Positions 27,871 to 38,774 of a DNA stretch of 64,000 nt are shown here, piece by piece (position 1 is the first letter of the stretch; every line of letters starts with the position of its first letter). Origin of the DNA: Bacillota bacterium. Lineage in GTDB: Bacteria > Bacillota > Clostridia > Peptostreptococcales > Anaerovoracaceae. Where the stretch lies: NCBI GenBank assembly GCA_017437745.1, contig JAFRYI010000008.1:124001-188000 (forward strand), given 5' to 3'. Made by a program: the position numbers and the translations under genes. The notes under the pieces are model-generated. The model saw nothing but the letters and a program-made list of their open reading frames with translations. It did no database searches and was not told the DNA's origin.

Positions 27871-28802
27871 TCAGCGCTCCTTTCGTGATATTCCCTGGCC
27901 GCGACGCAGTCCTTATCTATCTGAGCCGAAAGATGCTCGACTGAATCGAACTTCATCTCCGGACGAAGCATCTTGACGAACTCCACGCGGATGTCTTCTC
28001 CGTAAAGGTCTCCGGAAAAGTCGAAGATGTGGGTCTCCGCGTTTTTCGCGAATACTCCTACGCTTGGTTTATTACCCACATTAGTAACAGATTTATATTT
28101 TAGGTTGTGAACATAAATTAATGTTATGTATACTCCGTTAGCCGGAAGTGCCATGTCGTGATTCAGGGCAAGATTTACGGTCGGGAAGCCCATTTTTCTG
28201 CCGAAATGCTCTCCGGGGATCACTTTTCCGCTTATGCAGTAACGTCTGCCGCTGAGCGTTTCGAAGTCTTCCACGTTACCGGCGGACAGCGCCTCCCTTA
28301 TGCGAGTGCTGGAGACAGCCAGACCGTCCATGTCAAACTCATCCATGACAATTACAGTAAAGCCGTACTTAACGCCCAGCTCTCTGAGCCGATCCGGATC
28401 ACCCTGCCCTTTGTATCCGAAATTATAGTTGAAGCCGCAGAACGCGCACTTTGCTTTAAGCGCGTCGAAGAGCACGTCTTTAACGAACTTTTCCGGGCTG
28501 CTCTTCCTGATCTCTTCGTTGAAAGGCACGGCGACCATTATGTCGGCGCCCAGCGCTTCCACCGCCATTGCCTTTTCCTTTAGCGTCATTATGCTCTTAA
28601 CGACGCATTTTCCGGCGATCTCGTTGAGCGGATGATTAAGGAACGTAAAGACAACGGAGCTTATGCCCTGCTCTTTCGCGGTCTTTACGCAGTTGCTGAT
28701 CAGCGCCTGATGCCCTTTGTGGACTCCGTCGAAATTGCCCAGAGCCACCGCGCAGGCTTCTATACCCTCTTTTGCTTCGATAAGGCTAGTGTAAAGTATC
28801 AT
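27867..28802 (-). CDS. ribF: Bifunctional riboflavin kinase/FAD synthetase
   Basis: 311-residue two-domain enzyme. The N-terminal nucleotidyltransferase domain (ALGNFDGVHKGHQALI, with HxGH-like motif) adenylates FMN, and the C-terminal riboflavin kinase domain begins near RRYCISGKVIPGEHFGRKMGFPTVNL. It makes FMN and FAD from riboflavin. The start overlaps the truB stop by four bases. Position behind truB is common in Firmicutes. Confidence 0.95.
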   Translation of the reverse strand: MILYTSLIEAKEGIEACAVALGNFDGVHKGHQALISNCVKTAKEQGISSVVFTFLNHPLNEIAGKCVVKSIMTLKEKAMAVEALGADIMVAVPFNEEIRKSSPEKFVKDVLFDALKAKCAFCGFNYNFGYKGQGDPDRLRELGVKYGFTVIVMDEFDMDGLAVSSTRIREALSAGNVEDFETLSGRRYCISGKVIPGEHFGRKMGFPTVNLALNHDMALPANGVYITLIYVHNLKYKSVTNVGNKPSVGVFAKNAETHIFDFSGDLYGEDIRVEFVKMLRPEMKFDSVEHLSAQIDKDCVAAREYHERSAD

Positions 28803-29698
28803 GAAAACACCTTTAAAGGTTTTAAAGAATCGTTTATAAAGCTTGATATTCCAAGCAGTTTACCGCCGCAAAAAACGGCCGTTGGCTCCTTTTGAGCGTA
28901 TCCTTCAGAAGAAAACTTAAGCGTCATTCCGTTAAGATAAGTTTTGGACATTTCCTCCGGAAGATCGATGCGCTGCATGCTTCCGAGCGCGTCCTCGACA
29001 GGCTTTGCCGAAGACAGGACTTCTTCGCGGGAAAGCTCCCTTGCGCGCTCCAGATCAAGGGCTTCTTCGATCTTGAACCCGCATGCTTCGGTTCTGACCA
29101 GGGAACTTAGGCAGGCTCCGCAGCCCATGGACATTCCGATGTCGTGGCATATGGTCCGGACGTAAGTACCTCTGGAACAAGTTACTTGGATGTGTCCTTC
29201 AGAGGTCTCCGGATCGTAATCCAGAAGGTCCAGACTGTAAACGGTTATCCTGCGTGCCTTTAGTTCGGGCTTTCCGCCGCTTCGGGCAATGTCGTAGGCT
29301 CTTCTGCCGTTGACGAACACCGCGCTGTACGCAGGCGGCACCTGATCGATCTCTCCACGGAAAGGCTCAAGGTACGGTTCTATCTCAGAAGCGCTGCGCG
29401 GAACGGAGCTCCTTTTACTTAAAGGCAGTTCCGACTCGTCTTCCTCTCCCCAGATATCCTGAGTTTCGGTAACGGTACCAAACTTTATTCCCGCGACGTA
29501 AGTCTTGGAAGCGGTATCCATATATTCTATCAGCTTGGTCGCTTTTCCGAAGCATATAGGAAGAACACCGGCAGCGTTCGGGTCGAGCGTTCCGGTGTGT
29601 CCCATCTTGCGTATACCGGTAACGCCTCGCATTATCGCTATGCAGTCGTGCGAAGTGTATCCGATCGGTTTGTTTATGACTATGATCCCGCTGTCCAT
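28799..29698 (-). CDS. truB: tRNA pseudouridine-55 synthase
   Basis: 299 residues. Forms pseudouridine 55 in the T-loop of tRNAs. GHTGTLDPNAAGVLPICFGKATKL (in part) holds the catalytic Asp, and QVPPAYSAVFVNGRRAYDIAR and SRGTYVRTICHDIG are typical. A short C-terminal domain replaces a full PUA domain. Eight bases after nrnA. Confidence 0.95.
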   Translation of the reverse strand: MDSGIIVINKPIGYTSHDCIAIMRGVTGIRKMGHTGTLDPNAAGVLPICFGKATKLIEYMDTASKTYVAGIKFGTVTETQDIWGEEDESELPLSKRSSVPRSASEIEPYLEPFRGEIDQVPPAYSAVFVNGRRAYDIARSGGKPELKARRITVYSLDLLDYDPETSEGHIQVTCSRGTYVRTICHDIGMSMGCGACLSSLVRTEACGFKIEEALDLERARELSREEVLSSAKPVEDALGSMQRIDLPEEMSKTYLNGMTLKFSSEGYAQKEPTAVFCGGKLLGISSFINDSLKPLKVFS

Positions 29699-29705
29699 GC
29701 TGTCG

Positions 29706-30686
29706 TCAGTACTTCAGAAGTTCTTTTACGATGGCAGCTTTCGTAAGCCTTAAGGCTTCTTCCATGGGTGCGTTGATCGTAGCTCCCGCGGCCTTCACGT
29801 GGCCTCCGCCTCCGAGTGCCTTAGCAACAGCGTTGACGTCAGCGTAGCTCTTGGCGCGCAGCGAAAGCTTTATGCTCCCGTCGGTATGTTCCTTAAGGAA
29901 AGCGCATATCTCCACACCCGCTATCTTGCGGAGCACGTCTATGCAGCTTCCGGTCATGTCGTACGCCGCGCCGAACTCCTTCAGTTTATCCTGAGTAACG
30001 TAGGAGATGACAGCCTTGCCGTCCATGAAGATGTCCATCCACTGAACTATGGCGGATTCCAGTTTTACCTGGGCAAGATCCAGTGTGTCGTATATCAGCG
30101 TGGCGAGCTTTTCATGTTCTATACCGTATTTATAAAGCTCGGCGGTCACCAGATGGCATTCTGCGGTCGTGTTGGAATACTTGAAGCATCCGGTATCCGT
30201 AAGTATCGCGACGTAAAGGTCCTCGGCGATCTCCTTGTTCATCTTTACGCCGAGCTCGTTTATCAGCTCGTAAACAAGAAGTCCTGTCGCGGAAGCTTCC
30301 GGCTCCACGACCGACTGATCAGCGAAAGCCTCCGTCGGAACATGATGATCCACGCAGATCTTGTTGGCGCAGGACTTGTAGATGTCAAGCCGTTTCTCGA
30401 TCCTGGAAGCGTCGCCGCAGTCCACGACGACTGCAAGATCCGCCTCGAAAGGCATGTCCGTAACGAAGAAAGGTTCGCCCTCCGCTTCGGAATGATCGTG
30501 CATGAACTTAAGATACCCGGGGATATCGTCCTCCAGCAGGATGACGCAGCGCTTTCCGAGGCTCCGCAGAGCATGGCAGAGTGCCAGCGCGGAACCAAGG
30601 GCGTCGCCGTCCATGTTGGTGTGGGTCATGATCACGACTCTTTCCGAGTCCTTTATGCAGTTGGCTATGTCAGTCCACTTATTCAT
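29706..30686 (-). CDS. nrnA: Bifunctional oligoribonuclease and PAP phosphatase NrnA
   Basis: 326-residue DHH/DHHA1 phosphoesterase that degrades nanoRNAs and, in characterised members, 3'-phosphoadenosine 5'-phosphate. THTNMDGDALGSALAL and CVDHHVP carry the DHH-type metal ligands, and the C-terminal GGGGHVKAAGA is the DHHA1 substrate-binding motif. It overlaps rbfA by eight bases within the infB operon, a frequent Firmicute order. Confidence 0.93.
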   Translation of the reverse strand: MNKWTDIANCIKDSERVVIMTHTNMDGDALGSALALCHALRSLGKRCVILLEDDIPGYLKFMHDHSEAEGEPFFVTDMPFEADLAVVVDCGDASRIEKRLDIYKSCANKICVDHHVPTEAFADQSVVEPEASATGLLVYELINELGVKMNKEIAEDLYVAILTDTGCFKYSNTTAECHLVTAELYKYGIEHEKLATLIYDTLDLAQVKLESAIVQWMDIFMDGKAVISYVTQDKLKEFGAAYDMTGSCIDVLRKIAGVEICAFLKEHTDGSIKLSLRAKSYADVNAVAKALGGGGHVKAAGATINAPMEEALRLTKAAIVKELLKY

Positions 30687-31092
30687 CTGATTCGGAGCCT
30701 TCGTCCGGCTTCTGTTCTTCCGTTGCCTTTATCTCGTCCAGTATCCTGTCCATCTTCGCGCCGTATTCGTAGGACTCGTCGAACTTGAATATCAGCGCGG
30801 GAACGTGCCTTACTTTTACCGCTCTGTCGACAGCCGAACGGATGTAACCCTGGCTGCTCTCGAAAGCGCTCAGCACTTCCTTCTTATCCTCTTCCGAAAG
30901 AGACTTTCCGGAGTACGAAAGACAGGTAATGTACAGCGTAGCGTAGCTTCCGTCTCTTGTAACGTCTACCCCGCTGAGGCCTATCATGCCTTTGCCGAAC
31001 CTCGGATCCTTAAGGTCTCCGCGGACCAGCATCTCGCTTACTGTCTTGCGTATCTCTTCACCCAGCCTCTCCGGCCTGTGACTTCTTCCCAT
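30679..31092 (-). CDS. rbfA: 30S ribosome-binding factor A
   Basis: 137-residue single KH-fold protein for late 30S maturation, acting near the 5' end of 16S rRNA. The start RPERLGEEIRKTVSEML and the C-terminal VRHVPALIFKFDESYEYG are diagnostic. A Glu/Asp-rich tail follows. The start codon shares one base with the infB stop. Confidence 0.95.
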   Translation of the reverse strand: MGRSHRPERLGEEIRKTVSEMLVRGDLKDPRFGKGMIGLSGVDVTRDGSYATLYITCLSYSGKSLSEEDKKEVLSAFESSQGYIRSAVDRAVKVRHVPALIFKFDESYEYGAKMDRILDEIKATEEQKPDEGSESDE

Positions 31093-34000
31093 TAATCTCT
31101 CTTGACCTCTTCCATCTTAAAGGCTTCTATGATGTCGCCTTCCTTAATGTCGTTGTATTTCTCGATGCCGATACCGCATTCGTAGCCCTGTGCGACTTCC
31201 TTGACGTCGTCCTTGAAGCGCTTCAGAGAACCGATCTCGCCCTCGTGGATGACTATGCCGTCGCGGACCAGACGCAGCTTGGCGCCGCGAACTACCTTGC
31301 CTTCCAGAACGTAGCCGCCGGCAACTATGCCTACGTTCGGCACCTTGAAGGTGTTCCTTACTTCGATCTTGCCCAGCACGACCTCCTTGAAGATCGGATT
31401 GAGCATGCCCTTCATGGCTGCTTCGATATCGTCTATGACTTCGTATATTACGCGGTATGTACGGATCTCGACGTCCTCCTGCTCGGCCTGAGCGGATACC
31501 GCGGAGCTCGGACGTACATTGAAGCCTATGATTACGGCGTTGGATGTGCTTGCGAGCATTACGTCGCCTTCGGTTATCGTACCTACGCCGGAATGTATGA
31601 TCCTTACGCGTACGTTCTCGTTCTGCAGCTTTTCCAGAGACTGCTCCAGAGCGCCTACGGAACCCTGAACGTCCGCCTTGATTATGAGGTTAAGATCCTT
31701 TACTTCGCCTTCCTTCAGCTGTCCGAACAGCTTTTCGAGGCTCATCGCGGAGCTCTTGGCCATAACTTCTGCACGGAGTTTTTCGCTTCTTCTGTAGGCG
31801 ATCTCCCTGGCGGTTTTGTCGTCCTTGACCATGTAGAACTCGTCGCCTGCCTCCGGGACCTCGGTAAGACCTGTGATCTCGACGGCGGTCGCCGGACCGG
31901 CTTCACGTATGGTCTCTCCCTTATCGTTGGTCATTACACGTACTCTGCCTGCGGCAGTTCCTGCAACAAGAGCAGCGCCTGCCTGCAGCGTTCCGTTCAT
32001 TACGAGCAGCGATGCTACAGGTCCTCTGGCCTTATCCAGCCTAGCTTCGATAACGGTACCCATGGCCGGTCTGTCCGGATTTGCCTTAAGCTCCAGAACT
32101 TCCGCCTGAAGCAGTATCATCTCCAGCAGCTGCTGGATGCCCATGCCTGTCTTAGCCGAGCACGGAACGCAGATCACGTCTCCGCCCCAGTCTTCTACGA
32201 TGAGTCCCTGGTCGGCCAGATCCTTCTTTACAAGATCCGGATTGGCAGCTGGTTTGTCCATCTTGTTCATCGCTACGATGATAGGAACGTTGGCGGCCTT
32301 GGCATGGCTTATGGATTCTATAGTCTGAGGCATTACGGAGTCGTCCGCGGCAACTACAAGGACCGCTATATCCGTAATGTGAGCGCCTCTGGCTCGCATG
32401 GCTGTGAACGCTTCGTGGCCCGGAGTATCCAGGAATACGATGCGCTGGCCGTTGCATACGACCTCGGAAGCGCCTATGTGCTGCGTTATTCCGCCGGCCT
32501 CGCCCGCGGTAACGTTGGTCTTTCTGATCGCGTCCAGTATGGACGTCTTGCCGTGGTCTACGTGGCCCATTACGGTAACGATGGGCGGTCTGGGCTGAAG
32601 CTCGGACGCAGTATCCTCGTGGAGGTCTATGCCTTCCTCTTCCTCGACTTCCTCGACCTTCTTCACGGCTACGTTTATGCCGAGCTCCATGCCGAGAAGA
32701 ACGGCTGTCTCCTCGTCCAGGTTCTGGTTTACGTTAGCCATGATGCCCATCTTCATGAGAGCCATGATGGCCTGGGACGGCGTGCATTCCACCTGCTCGC
32801 AGAATCCCGCGAGAGTGATCGGAACGTTTATGACTACGCCGCCGGTAGCGATGGCTTCTTCGACCTCGGCAGAGAGAACTTCGACCTCTTCGACCTTGGC
32901 TTCCTTATATTTGCTGTGCTTTTTCTTAATGTTTCTGGTCAGATCGGCAGGCGCCTCGTCGCGGCCGAACTTGTTCCTGCCGCGGTCGTCCTTCTCTCTG
33001 TCCTTATCCTTGCTCTTGCGGCCTCTCTTGTCGCCGTTCGCGGGCGCGGTATAAGCAACGACCTTCTCGCCTCTGGCGTCGGTCTTGGCGGCCTGCTTTC
33101 TGCGCGGGGATGCGCTGTCGTCGCCGTCCTTCTTCTTGCCGACGAACTCCTTGGGAGTCCTCTTCTGGCCGTCCTGCTGCTGTCCGCCTCTTCTGCGGTC
33201 GTCGCCTCTCTGGCCGTCCCTGCCTTTGGAGGGCTTCTGTCTGGGAGTCTGAGGAGTCTGCGGCTGATCGGCTGCGCGGCTGATTATCTTTACGCCGATG
33301 TTCGGTACGTAATCTACGGGCTTCTTCTCGGGTACGGCAGGTTTTTCCTCCGCTTTGGCTTCGGTCTTTTCCTCCGGCTTTTCCGCAGCTTTTTCGATCT
33401 GCTCTGCCGGCTTATCTTCTGTTTTCTTTTCTTCGGCCTTTATTTCATCAGCAGGCTTTTCGGCTTCCGTTTTCTTTTCTTCTGCAGAAGCTTCCGCCTT
33501 TTCTTCGGGCTTTACTGTTTCGACCGGCTTTTCGATCTTGGTCTCGGCAGCCTTTTCTTCCTGCTTTTCCGCGGGAGCTTCTGCCTTTGTGGCTGTCTTC
33601 TTCGCTGCGGGCTTCTTTACAGGCTTTTCCTCTGCCAGCTTGACTTCGGGTACTTCTGTCTGAACTGCAGGTGTCTCGGTCTTTACGGGAGCTTCCGGGA
33701 TCTTTGCATCAGAAGGAGCCTCGGCCTTTACAGGCTGAGGAACGTCTGCTTTTTTCTGCGGCACAGCGCTCTTTGGCATGGGCTTGCCGATGGGACTCTT
33801 GGGCATGGGTGTACCTACAGGCGGCTTCGGCATCGGTGTGCCAGCAGGTGCCTTAGGCATAGGTGTGCCGACCGGAGCTTTCGGCATGGGCTTTCCGACG
33901 GGTACAGCGGATCTCGGAACAGGCGAGCCAATTGGCGCGGTCCTGACCGTATCCTTTCTTGCCGCGGGCGCAGCTTTCTTCTGGCTGGCTTCAGCCTTCT

Positions 34001-34139
34001 TCTGGCCTTCCTTCATCGCTTTTTCGCGCTGGGCCTGGATTATGGCTATGTCAACCTGCCTTATCTGTACCTTGGAAGCGCCGGTCTTTGCCTGGTCGCT
34101 CTTAGTCTCCTTTTTTACTATCTTCGTTTCTTCTGCCAT
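31092..34139 (-). CDS. infB: Translation initiation factor IF-2
   Basis: 1015 residues, long because of about 430 residues of low-complexity sequence before the GTPase. After a short start region come five tandem copies of PxGxPMPKx (80-124), a Lys/Ala/Glu/Pro-rich block (130-270) and an Arg/Asp/Lys-rich block (about 290-400). Next is the IF2N-type helical domain ([26 protein letters not shown] in part), then the GTPase with GHVDHGKT near 523-530, DTPGHEAF and NKMDKP. Domains II-IV complete the factor that places initiator tRNA on the 30S subunit. The start lies 20 bases after ylxR; ylxQ, common between them, is absent. Confidence 0.97.
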   Translation of the reverse strand: MAEETKIVKKETKSDQAKTGASKVQIRQVDIAIIQAQREKAMKEGQKKAEASQKKAAPAARKDTVRTAPIGSPVPRSAVPVGKPMPKAPVGTPMPKAPAGTPMPKPPVGTPMPKSPIGKPMPKSAVPQKKADVPQPVKAEAPSDAKIPEAPVKTETPAVQTEVPEVKLAEEKPVKKPAAKKTATKAEAPAEKQEEKAAETKIEKPVETVKPEEKAEASAEEKKTEAEKPADEIKAEEKKTEDKPAEQIEKAAEKPEEKTEAKAEEKPAVPEKKPVDYVPNIGVKIISRAADQPQTPQTPRQKPSKGRDGQRGDDRRRGGQQQDGQKRTPKEFVGKKKDGDDSASPRRKQAAKTDARGEKVVAYTAPANGDKRGRKSKDKDREKDDRGRNKFGRDEAPADLTRNIKKKHSKYKEAKVEEVEVLSAEVEEAIATGGVVINVPITLAGFCEQVECTPSQAIMALMKMGIMANVNQNLDEETAVLLGMELGINVAVKKVEEVEEEEGIDLHEDTASELQPRPPIVTVMGHVDHGKTSILDAIRKTNVTAGEAGGITQHIGASEVVCNGQRIVFLDTPGHEAFTAMRARGAHITDIAVLVVAADDSVMPQTIESISHAKAANVPIIVAMNKMDKPAANPDLVKKDLADQGLIVEDWGGDVICVPCSAKTGMGIQQLLEMILLQAEVLELKANPDRPAMGTVIEARLDKARGPVASLLVMNGTLQAGAALVAGTAAGRVRVMTNDKGETIREAGPATAVEITGLTEVPEAGDEFYMVKDDKTAREIAYRRSEKLRAEVMAKSSAMSLEKLFGQLKEGEVKDLNLIIKADVQGSVGALEQSLEKLQNENVRVRIIHSGVGTITEGDVMLASTSNAVIIGFNVRPSSAVSAQAEQEDVEIRTYRVIYEVIDDIEAAMKGMLNPIFKEVVLGKIEVRNTFKVPNVGIVAGGYVLEGKVVRGAKLRLVRDGIVIHEGEIGSLKRFKDDVKEVAQGYECGIGIEKYNDIKEGDIIEAFKMEEVKRD
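33768..33902 (-). repeat. Five tandem 27-bp units in infB
   Basis: Codes for five consecutive nine-residue units PxGxPMPKx (residues 80-124 of IF2). A degenerate copy (PIGSPVPRS) lies just upstream. The unit length is a multiple of three, so copy-number change would keep the frame. Confidence 0.85.
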
Positions 34140-34159
34140 ACAAACATCTCCCGTACTGT

Positions 34160-34426
34160 TTAATCTGTTATGTCAATTAGTTTTCTGAGCTCGGCCAGAT
34201 CGGTCTTCCTGATCTCTTTTCTGAAGCTTCTGGCAAAGCAGTTCTTTTCGAAAGCCGTTCCGACGCAGGAACTGTTCCTGCAGATGTAGCAGCTTCTGCC
34301 GCTCATGCCTTTCTCCCAGAGTCTTAATCCTTCCGGTGTATCGACCACTCTTATGAGATCCGACTGCGGGAAAGACCCTCTGCAGGCTATGCATCTTCTT
34401 TGAGGAACGTGCGTCTTAACGTCCAT
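34160..34426 (-). CDS. rnpM: YlxR family protein (RNase P modulator RnpM)
   Basis: 88-residue YlxR (DUF448) protein. [19 protein letters not shown] is the family signature and [12 protein letters not shown] adds the second Cys cluster. Bacillus YlxR, renamed RnpM, binds RNase P RNA and modulates its activity. Its start directly abuts the nusA stop, and infB follows after 20 bases. Confidence 0.9.
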   Translation of the reverse strand: MDVKTHVPQRRCIACRGSFPQSDLIRVVDTPEGLRLWEKGMSGRSCYICRNSSCVGTAFEKNCFARSFRKEIRKTDLAELRKLIDITD

Positions 34427-35686
<1,260 letters not shown>

Positions 35687-35700
35687 TTTTCAGTATCCTC

Positions 35701-36180
35701 CTAAAATACTACCGCAAGATTGATCTTTGCCGCTTTGTCCCTGGGCAGTGAGATCTCTTTGCCTTTATCGTCCTTAATGCTTACAATACCGTCTGCAAGG
35801 CCCAAAAGCTCGCCTTCCAGCAGTTTTTTTCCGTTCATCGGTTCGTAGAGCCTTATCTCTATCCTGCTGCCCTTAAACCGCCCGAAATCCTTTTCGGTAA
35901 GCAGAGGCCTGTCCAGACCGGGGCTGCTTACTTCCAGATAATAGTTCTGCGGGATGGGGTCTTCGGCGTCCAGCCTTTCCGACAGATACCTGCTTACGGT
36001 CTCGCAGTCGTCGGAGGACATGTACGTGTATTCGCCGCCCTCCAGCTTATCCACATAGACCCTGAGGTACCAGGTACCGGCTTCCTTTACGAACTCGCAT
36101 CTGGACAGCTCGTAGCCGTTCTGCAGTCCGTAACTTTCCATCCATTCGGAGATAAGTTCCGTTATCTTTTTCTTAGCCAT
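35701..36180 (-). CDS. rimP: Ribosome maturation factor RimP
   Basis: 159-residue RimP/YlxS family protein for 30S assembly. CEFVKEAGTWYLRVYVDK and the NYYLEVSSPGLDRPL signature are clear, and a C-terminal Sm-like domain follows. Start: the ATG at 36180 begins the conserved MAKKKITELI; a TTG at 36195 in the same frame is also possible. Neither has a strong ribosome site, and the leader hairpin ends 16 bases upstream. First gene of the nusA operon. Confidence 0.93.
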   Translation of the reverse strand: MAKKKITELISEWMESYGLQNGYELSRCEFVKEAGTWYLRVYVDKLEGGEYTYMSSDDCETVSRYLSERLDAEDPIPQNYYLEVSSPGLDRPLLTEKDFGRFKGSRIEIRLYEPMNGKKLLEGELLGLADGIVSIKDDKGKEISLPRDKAAKINLAVVF

Positions 36181-36196
36181 ATCTCTATCAAACAAG

Positions 36197-36222
36197 AGAA
36201 GTGAGGCCTTTGCCTCACTTCT
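36197..36222 (-). promoter_or_regulatory. Leader hairpin before rimP, probable attenuator
   Basis: Perfect 11-bp stem AGAAGTGAGGC/GCCTCACTTCT with a four-base loop, followed on the minus strand by CTTGTTTGAT, a poor U-tract. It sits inside the rimP-nusA leader, about 12 bases downstream of the expected transcript start. In Bacillus subtilis NusA is reported to autoregulate through a NusA-dependent terminator in this leader; the layout here fits that model. Confidence 0.6.
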
Positions 36223-36240
36223 GCGATAACTTACCTGATT

Positions 36241-36268
36241 ACTATATCATATAAACACAAAAAATCAA
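36241..36268 (-). promoter_or_regulatory. Promoter of the rimP-nusA-infB operon
   Basis: TTGATT (36268-36263) and TATAGT (36246-36241) on the minus strand with 16-base spacing, seven bases after the MATE stop codon. Confidence 0.55.
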
Positions 36269-36274
36269 GAGATT

Positions 36275-37660
36275 TTAAAGCGATATCTCCGCTCCGCTCT
36301 CAAATTCCGCCTTTATGTCCTTAAGAGTCTTCTTAAGGATGAAGTGAGCCGCGATATCCGTGATGACGTCAGCAATGAGCGGAACGGCGCAGATGGCGTA
36401 GAACCCCCATAGCTTATCCGTGAGTATTATCAGAGGCACGGTTATGACAAGCTGCCTGAGTATAGAGAACGCGGAGGATATCTTCTTCTTTCCGAGAGAC
36501 TGCAGCGTGGTTCTGGAATTGTTGTTATACCCCATCGTAAGAGGCAGGAACGCGTACATGCTTACGACCGGTATTCCGAACGTTACGGTAGCCTCGTCCT
36601 CTATGAACAGCTGCATGATCTGCTTCGACAGAGGAAGGATTATGGCTACGGATATGGCTGCCCACAGGAATATCAGGACGAGCGACTTCTTCCTGACTTC
36701 GGTAAGTCTCTGATGGTTTCTGTTGGCGTAATTGTACGATATGAGCGGGATGGTGCCCTGGCAGAGACCGATCACGACCTGTCCGAAGGTGTGCTCTATC
36801 TTTCTGCATATACCGTAGGCCGCGACCGCCGCGTCGGAATAATTCTTCATTACGTTGAGGTTGAACGTATTGACGACGCTCGCGAGCACGGAGTGCAGGA
36901 AAGCCGGGAAACCGGTGGTAACGATGCTCCTGGCGTAGCTCCAGTTGAATCTGAATCCTTTCAGCGGACTGTAGATGGCCTCTTTCGAATGTACTCTTCT
37001 TGCTATGACTATCATGAACGTGCAGGAGATCACGGTGGCGAGGAAAGTCGCAAGCGCCGCGCCCGAAACACCCATGCCGAATCCGAAGATGAATATGGGA
37101 TCCAGAATGATGTTCAGTACGTTTCCAAGAGTAAGACCGTACATCTCGAATTTAGCGTGTCCCCTGCCTCTCAAGCCTGCTCCTATGGAAGTGGATACGA
37201 GGAACGGGACCGGATAAAGGCCGAGCACCCAGAACTGGTACTGCATCGTATATTCAAGGCTCGTTTCGGAAGCGCCGGAATAAAGAGCGATAGGTTCTCT
37301 GAAGCATTGCACAAGAACGCAGAATACTACGGCGAATACGAGAGCCATTATCGGAGTCATCGTGGCAACATCTCTGGCCTTCTTCTCGTCTTTGGCGCCC
37401 AGAGCGGCGGCTATGACGGCGCAGCTGCCGATGCAGAACAGGTTCGAGACTGCCGTTATGAGTATCATCACGGACATGGTCAGCGTAAGAGCCGCCACCA
37501 TGGAACTGTTGTTCAGTTTGCCGATGAAGAAAGTATCTGCAAGATTGTAGATGACGTTCGCGAGCTGGTTTATGACATTGGGTATGGCAAGAGAAAGGAT
37601 GGCTCTGTAAACAGGCATCGTTTCGAAAAGTTCTCTTTTATCAAGATCCATTCTAGCCAT
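36275..37660 (-). CDS. MATE family efflux transporter
   Basis: 461 residues with about twelve membrane segments in two similar halves. VINQLANVIYNLADTFFIGKL is the typical start of the NorM/DinF-like MATE family, which exports drugs or metabolites with Na+ or H+. Substrate unknown. The start lies one base after the ispG stop, so it is probably translated from the pyrH-ispG transcript, an unusual partner for a lipid-precursor operon. Confidence 0.9.
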   Translation of the reverse strand: MARMDLDKRELFETMPVYRAILSLAIPNVINQLANVIYNLADTFFIGKLNNSSMVAALTLTMSVMILITAVSNLFCIGSCAVIAAALGAKDEKKARDVATMTPIMALVFAVVFCVLVQCFREPIALYSGASETSLEYTMQYQFWVLGLYPVPFLVSTSIGAGLRGRGHAKFEMYGLTLGNVLNIILDPIFIFGFGMGVSGAALATFLATVISCTFMIVIARRVHSKEAIYSPLKGFRFNWSYARSIVTTGFPAFLHSVLASVVNTFNLNVMKNYSDAAVAAYGICRKIEHTFGQVVIGLCQGTIPLISYNYANRNHQRLTEVRKKSLVLIFLWAAISVAIILPLSKQIMQLFIEDEATVTFGIPVVSMYAFLPLTMGYNNNSRTTLQSLGKKKISSAFSILRQLVITVPLIILTDKLWGFYAICAVPLIADVITDIAAHFILKKTLKDIKAEFESGAEISL

Positions 37661-37661
37661 G

Positions 37662-38729
37662 TCAGATGCTACCTTCCACCAGACTTACAAGCGATTCCGC
37701 GAGCTTATCCTCCGGCAGCTTATCGATGATCTCTCCGTTTCTGAACAGAACGCCTTCGTTCTTTCCGCATGCTATGCCGAAATCGGAATTGCGAGCTTCT
37801 CCCGGGCCATTGACTACGCAGCCCATTACGGACACACGCATGAAACGCCCGGCTTTCTCCAGCTTTTCGGACGCAGGAGCAAGCATCGTCTTGACCCTTT
37901 CTGCTATCGCGGGGAGATCTACCTGAGTCCGTCCGCATGTAGGACAGGAAACGAATTCTATGCCTGCGCGCCTTAAGCCGCAAGCCTTTAAGATCTTTTT
38001 GGCCAGAACGACTTCCTGTACGGGGTCGCCTGTAAGAGAGACCCTCATCGTGTCGCCAATGCCGTCCAGAAGCAAGGCGGAAAGAGCCGCGGTGGACTTC
38101 ATGACGCCCTCTTCCCCGAAGCCTGCTTCGGTAAGGCCTATATGAAGCGGCAGACCGCACTTTTCCGAGAAAAGCTTGTGAGCCTTATGGTTCATCTGAA
38201 CATCGGAACACTTAAGGGATACCACTATGTCATCGAATCCCAGATCCTGCGAATATTCGACAGCATTGAGAGCGCTCTCGCATATCGCTTCAGCGCATAC
38301 TCCGCCGTATTTTTCTATGAGAGACTTTTCCAGAGAGCCTGAATTGACGCCTATCCTGACAGGTATGCCGTGAGCCTTGGCGCAGTCCAGCACAGCCTTT
38401 ACGCGTTCTTTCGAACCGATGTTTCCGGGATTGATCCTTATCTTGTCGGCGCCGGCTTCTATGGCGGCGATGGCAAGCTTATAGTCGAAATGTATGTCCG
38501 CGACAAGCGGGACCGGACTGTCCTTTTTTATCAAAGCAAAAGCTGCCGCGGCTTCTTCGTCCGGCACGGTGCAGCGTACTATGTCCGCTCCTGCGTCGGC
38601 AAGCCTGCGTATCTGATCCAGAGTAGCGCAAACGTCCCGGGTATCGGTGTTGGTCATGGACTGTACCGATACGGGAGCTCCGCCGCCTATCTTAACTTTT
38701 CCGCAAAAGACGCTCTTACTGCTGCTCAT
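37662..38729 (-). CDS. ispG: (E)-4-hydroxy-3-methylbut-2-enyl-diphosphate synthase
   Basis: 355-residue iron-sulfur enzyme of the MEP isoprenoid pathway. SVQSMTNTDTRDV near the start and RINPGNIG in the barrel are diagnostic. The cluster Cys are in SCPTCGRTQVDLP and MGCVVNGPGEA. Dxr, the second enzyme of the pathway, is two genes upstream. There is no clear ribosome site; the 45-base gap to rseP contains a T-run before the ATG. Confidence 0.95.
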   Translation of the reverse strand: MSSSKSVFCGKVKIGGGAPVSVQSMTNTDTRDVCATLDQIRRLADAGADIVRCTVPDEEAAAAFALIKKDSPVPLVADIHFDYKLAIAAIEAGADKIRINPGNIGSKERVKAVLDCAKAHGIPVRIGVNSGSLEKSLIEKYGGVCAEAICESALNAVEYSQDLGFDDIVVSLKCSDVQMNHKAHKLFSEKCGLPLHIGLTEAGFGEEGVMKSTAALSALLLDGIGDTMRVSLTGDPVQEVVLAKKILKACGLRRAGIEFVSCPTCGRTQVDLPAIAERVKTMLAPASEKLEKAGRFMRVSVMGCVVNGPGEARNSDFGIACGKNEGVLFRNGEIIDKLPEDKLAESLVSLVEGSI

Positions 38730-38774
38730 TATGAAAAAAAACCGGATTCAAATAAACTTTCTGCAAATGTCGGA

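Noticed and set aside
31245..34163. 972-codon plus-strand open frame opposite infB
   Set aside because: It is the antisense shadow of IF2, whose domains are all intact on the minus strand. The frame has no ribosome site and a composition rich in Leu, Arg and Tyr typical of such shadows.
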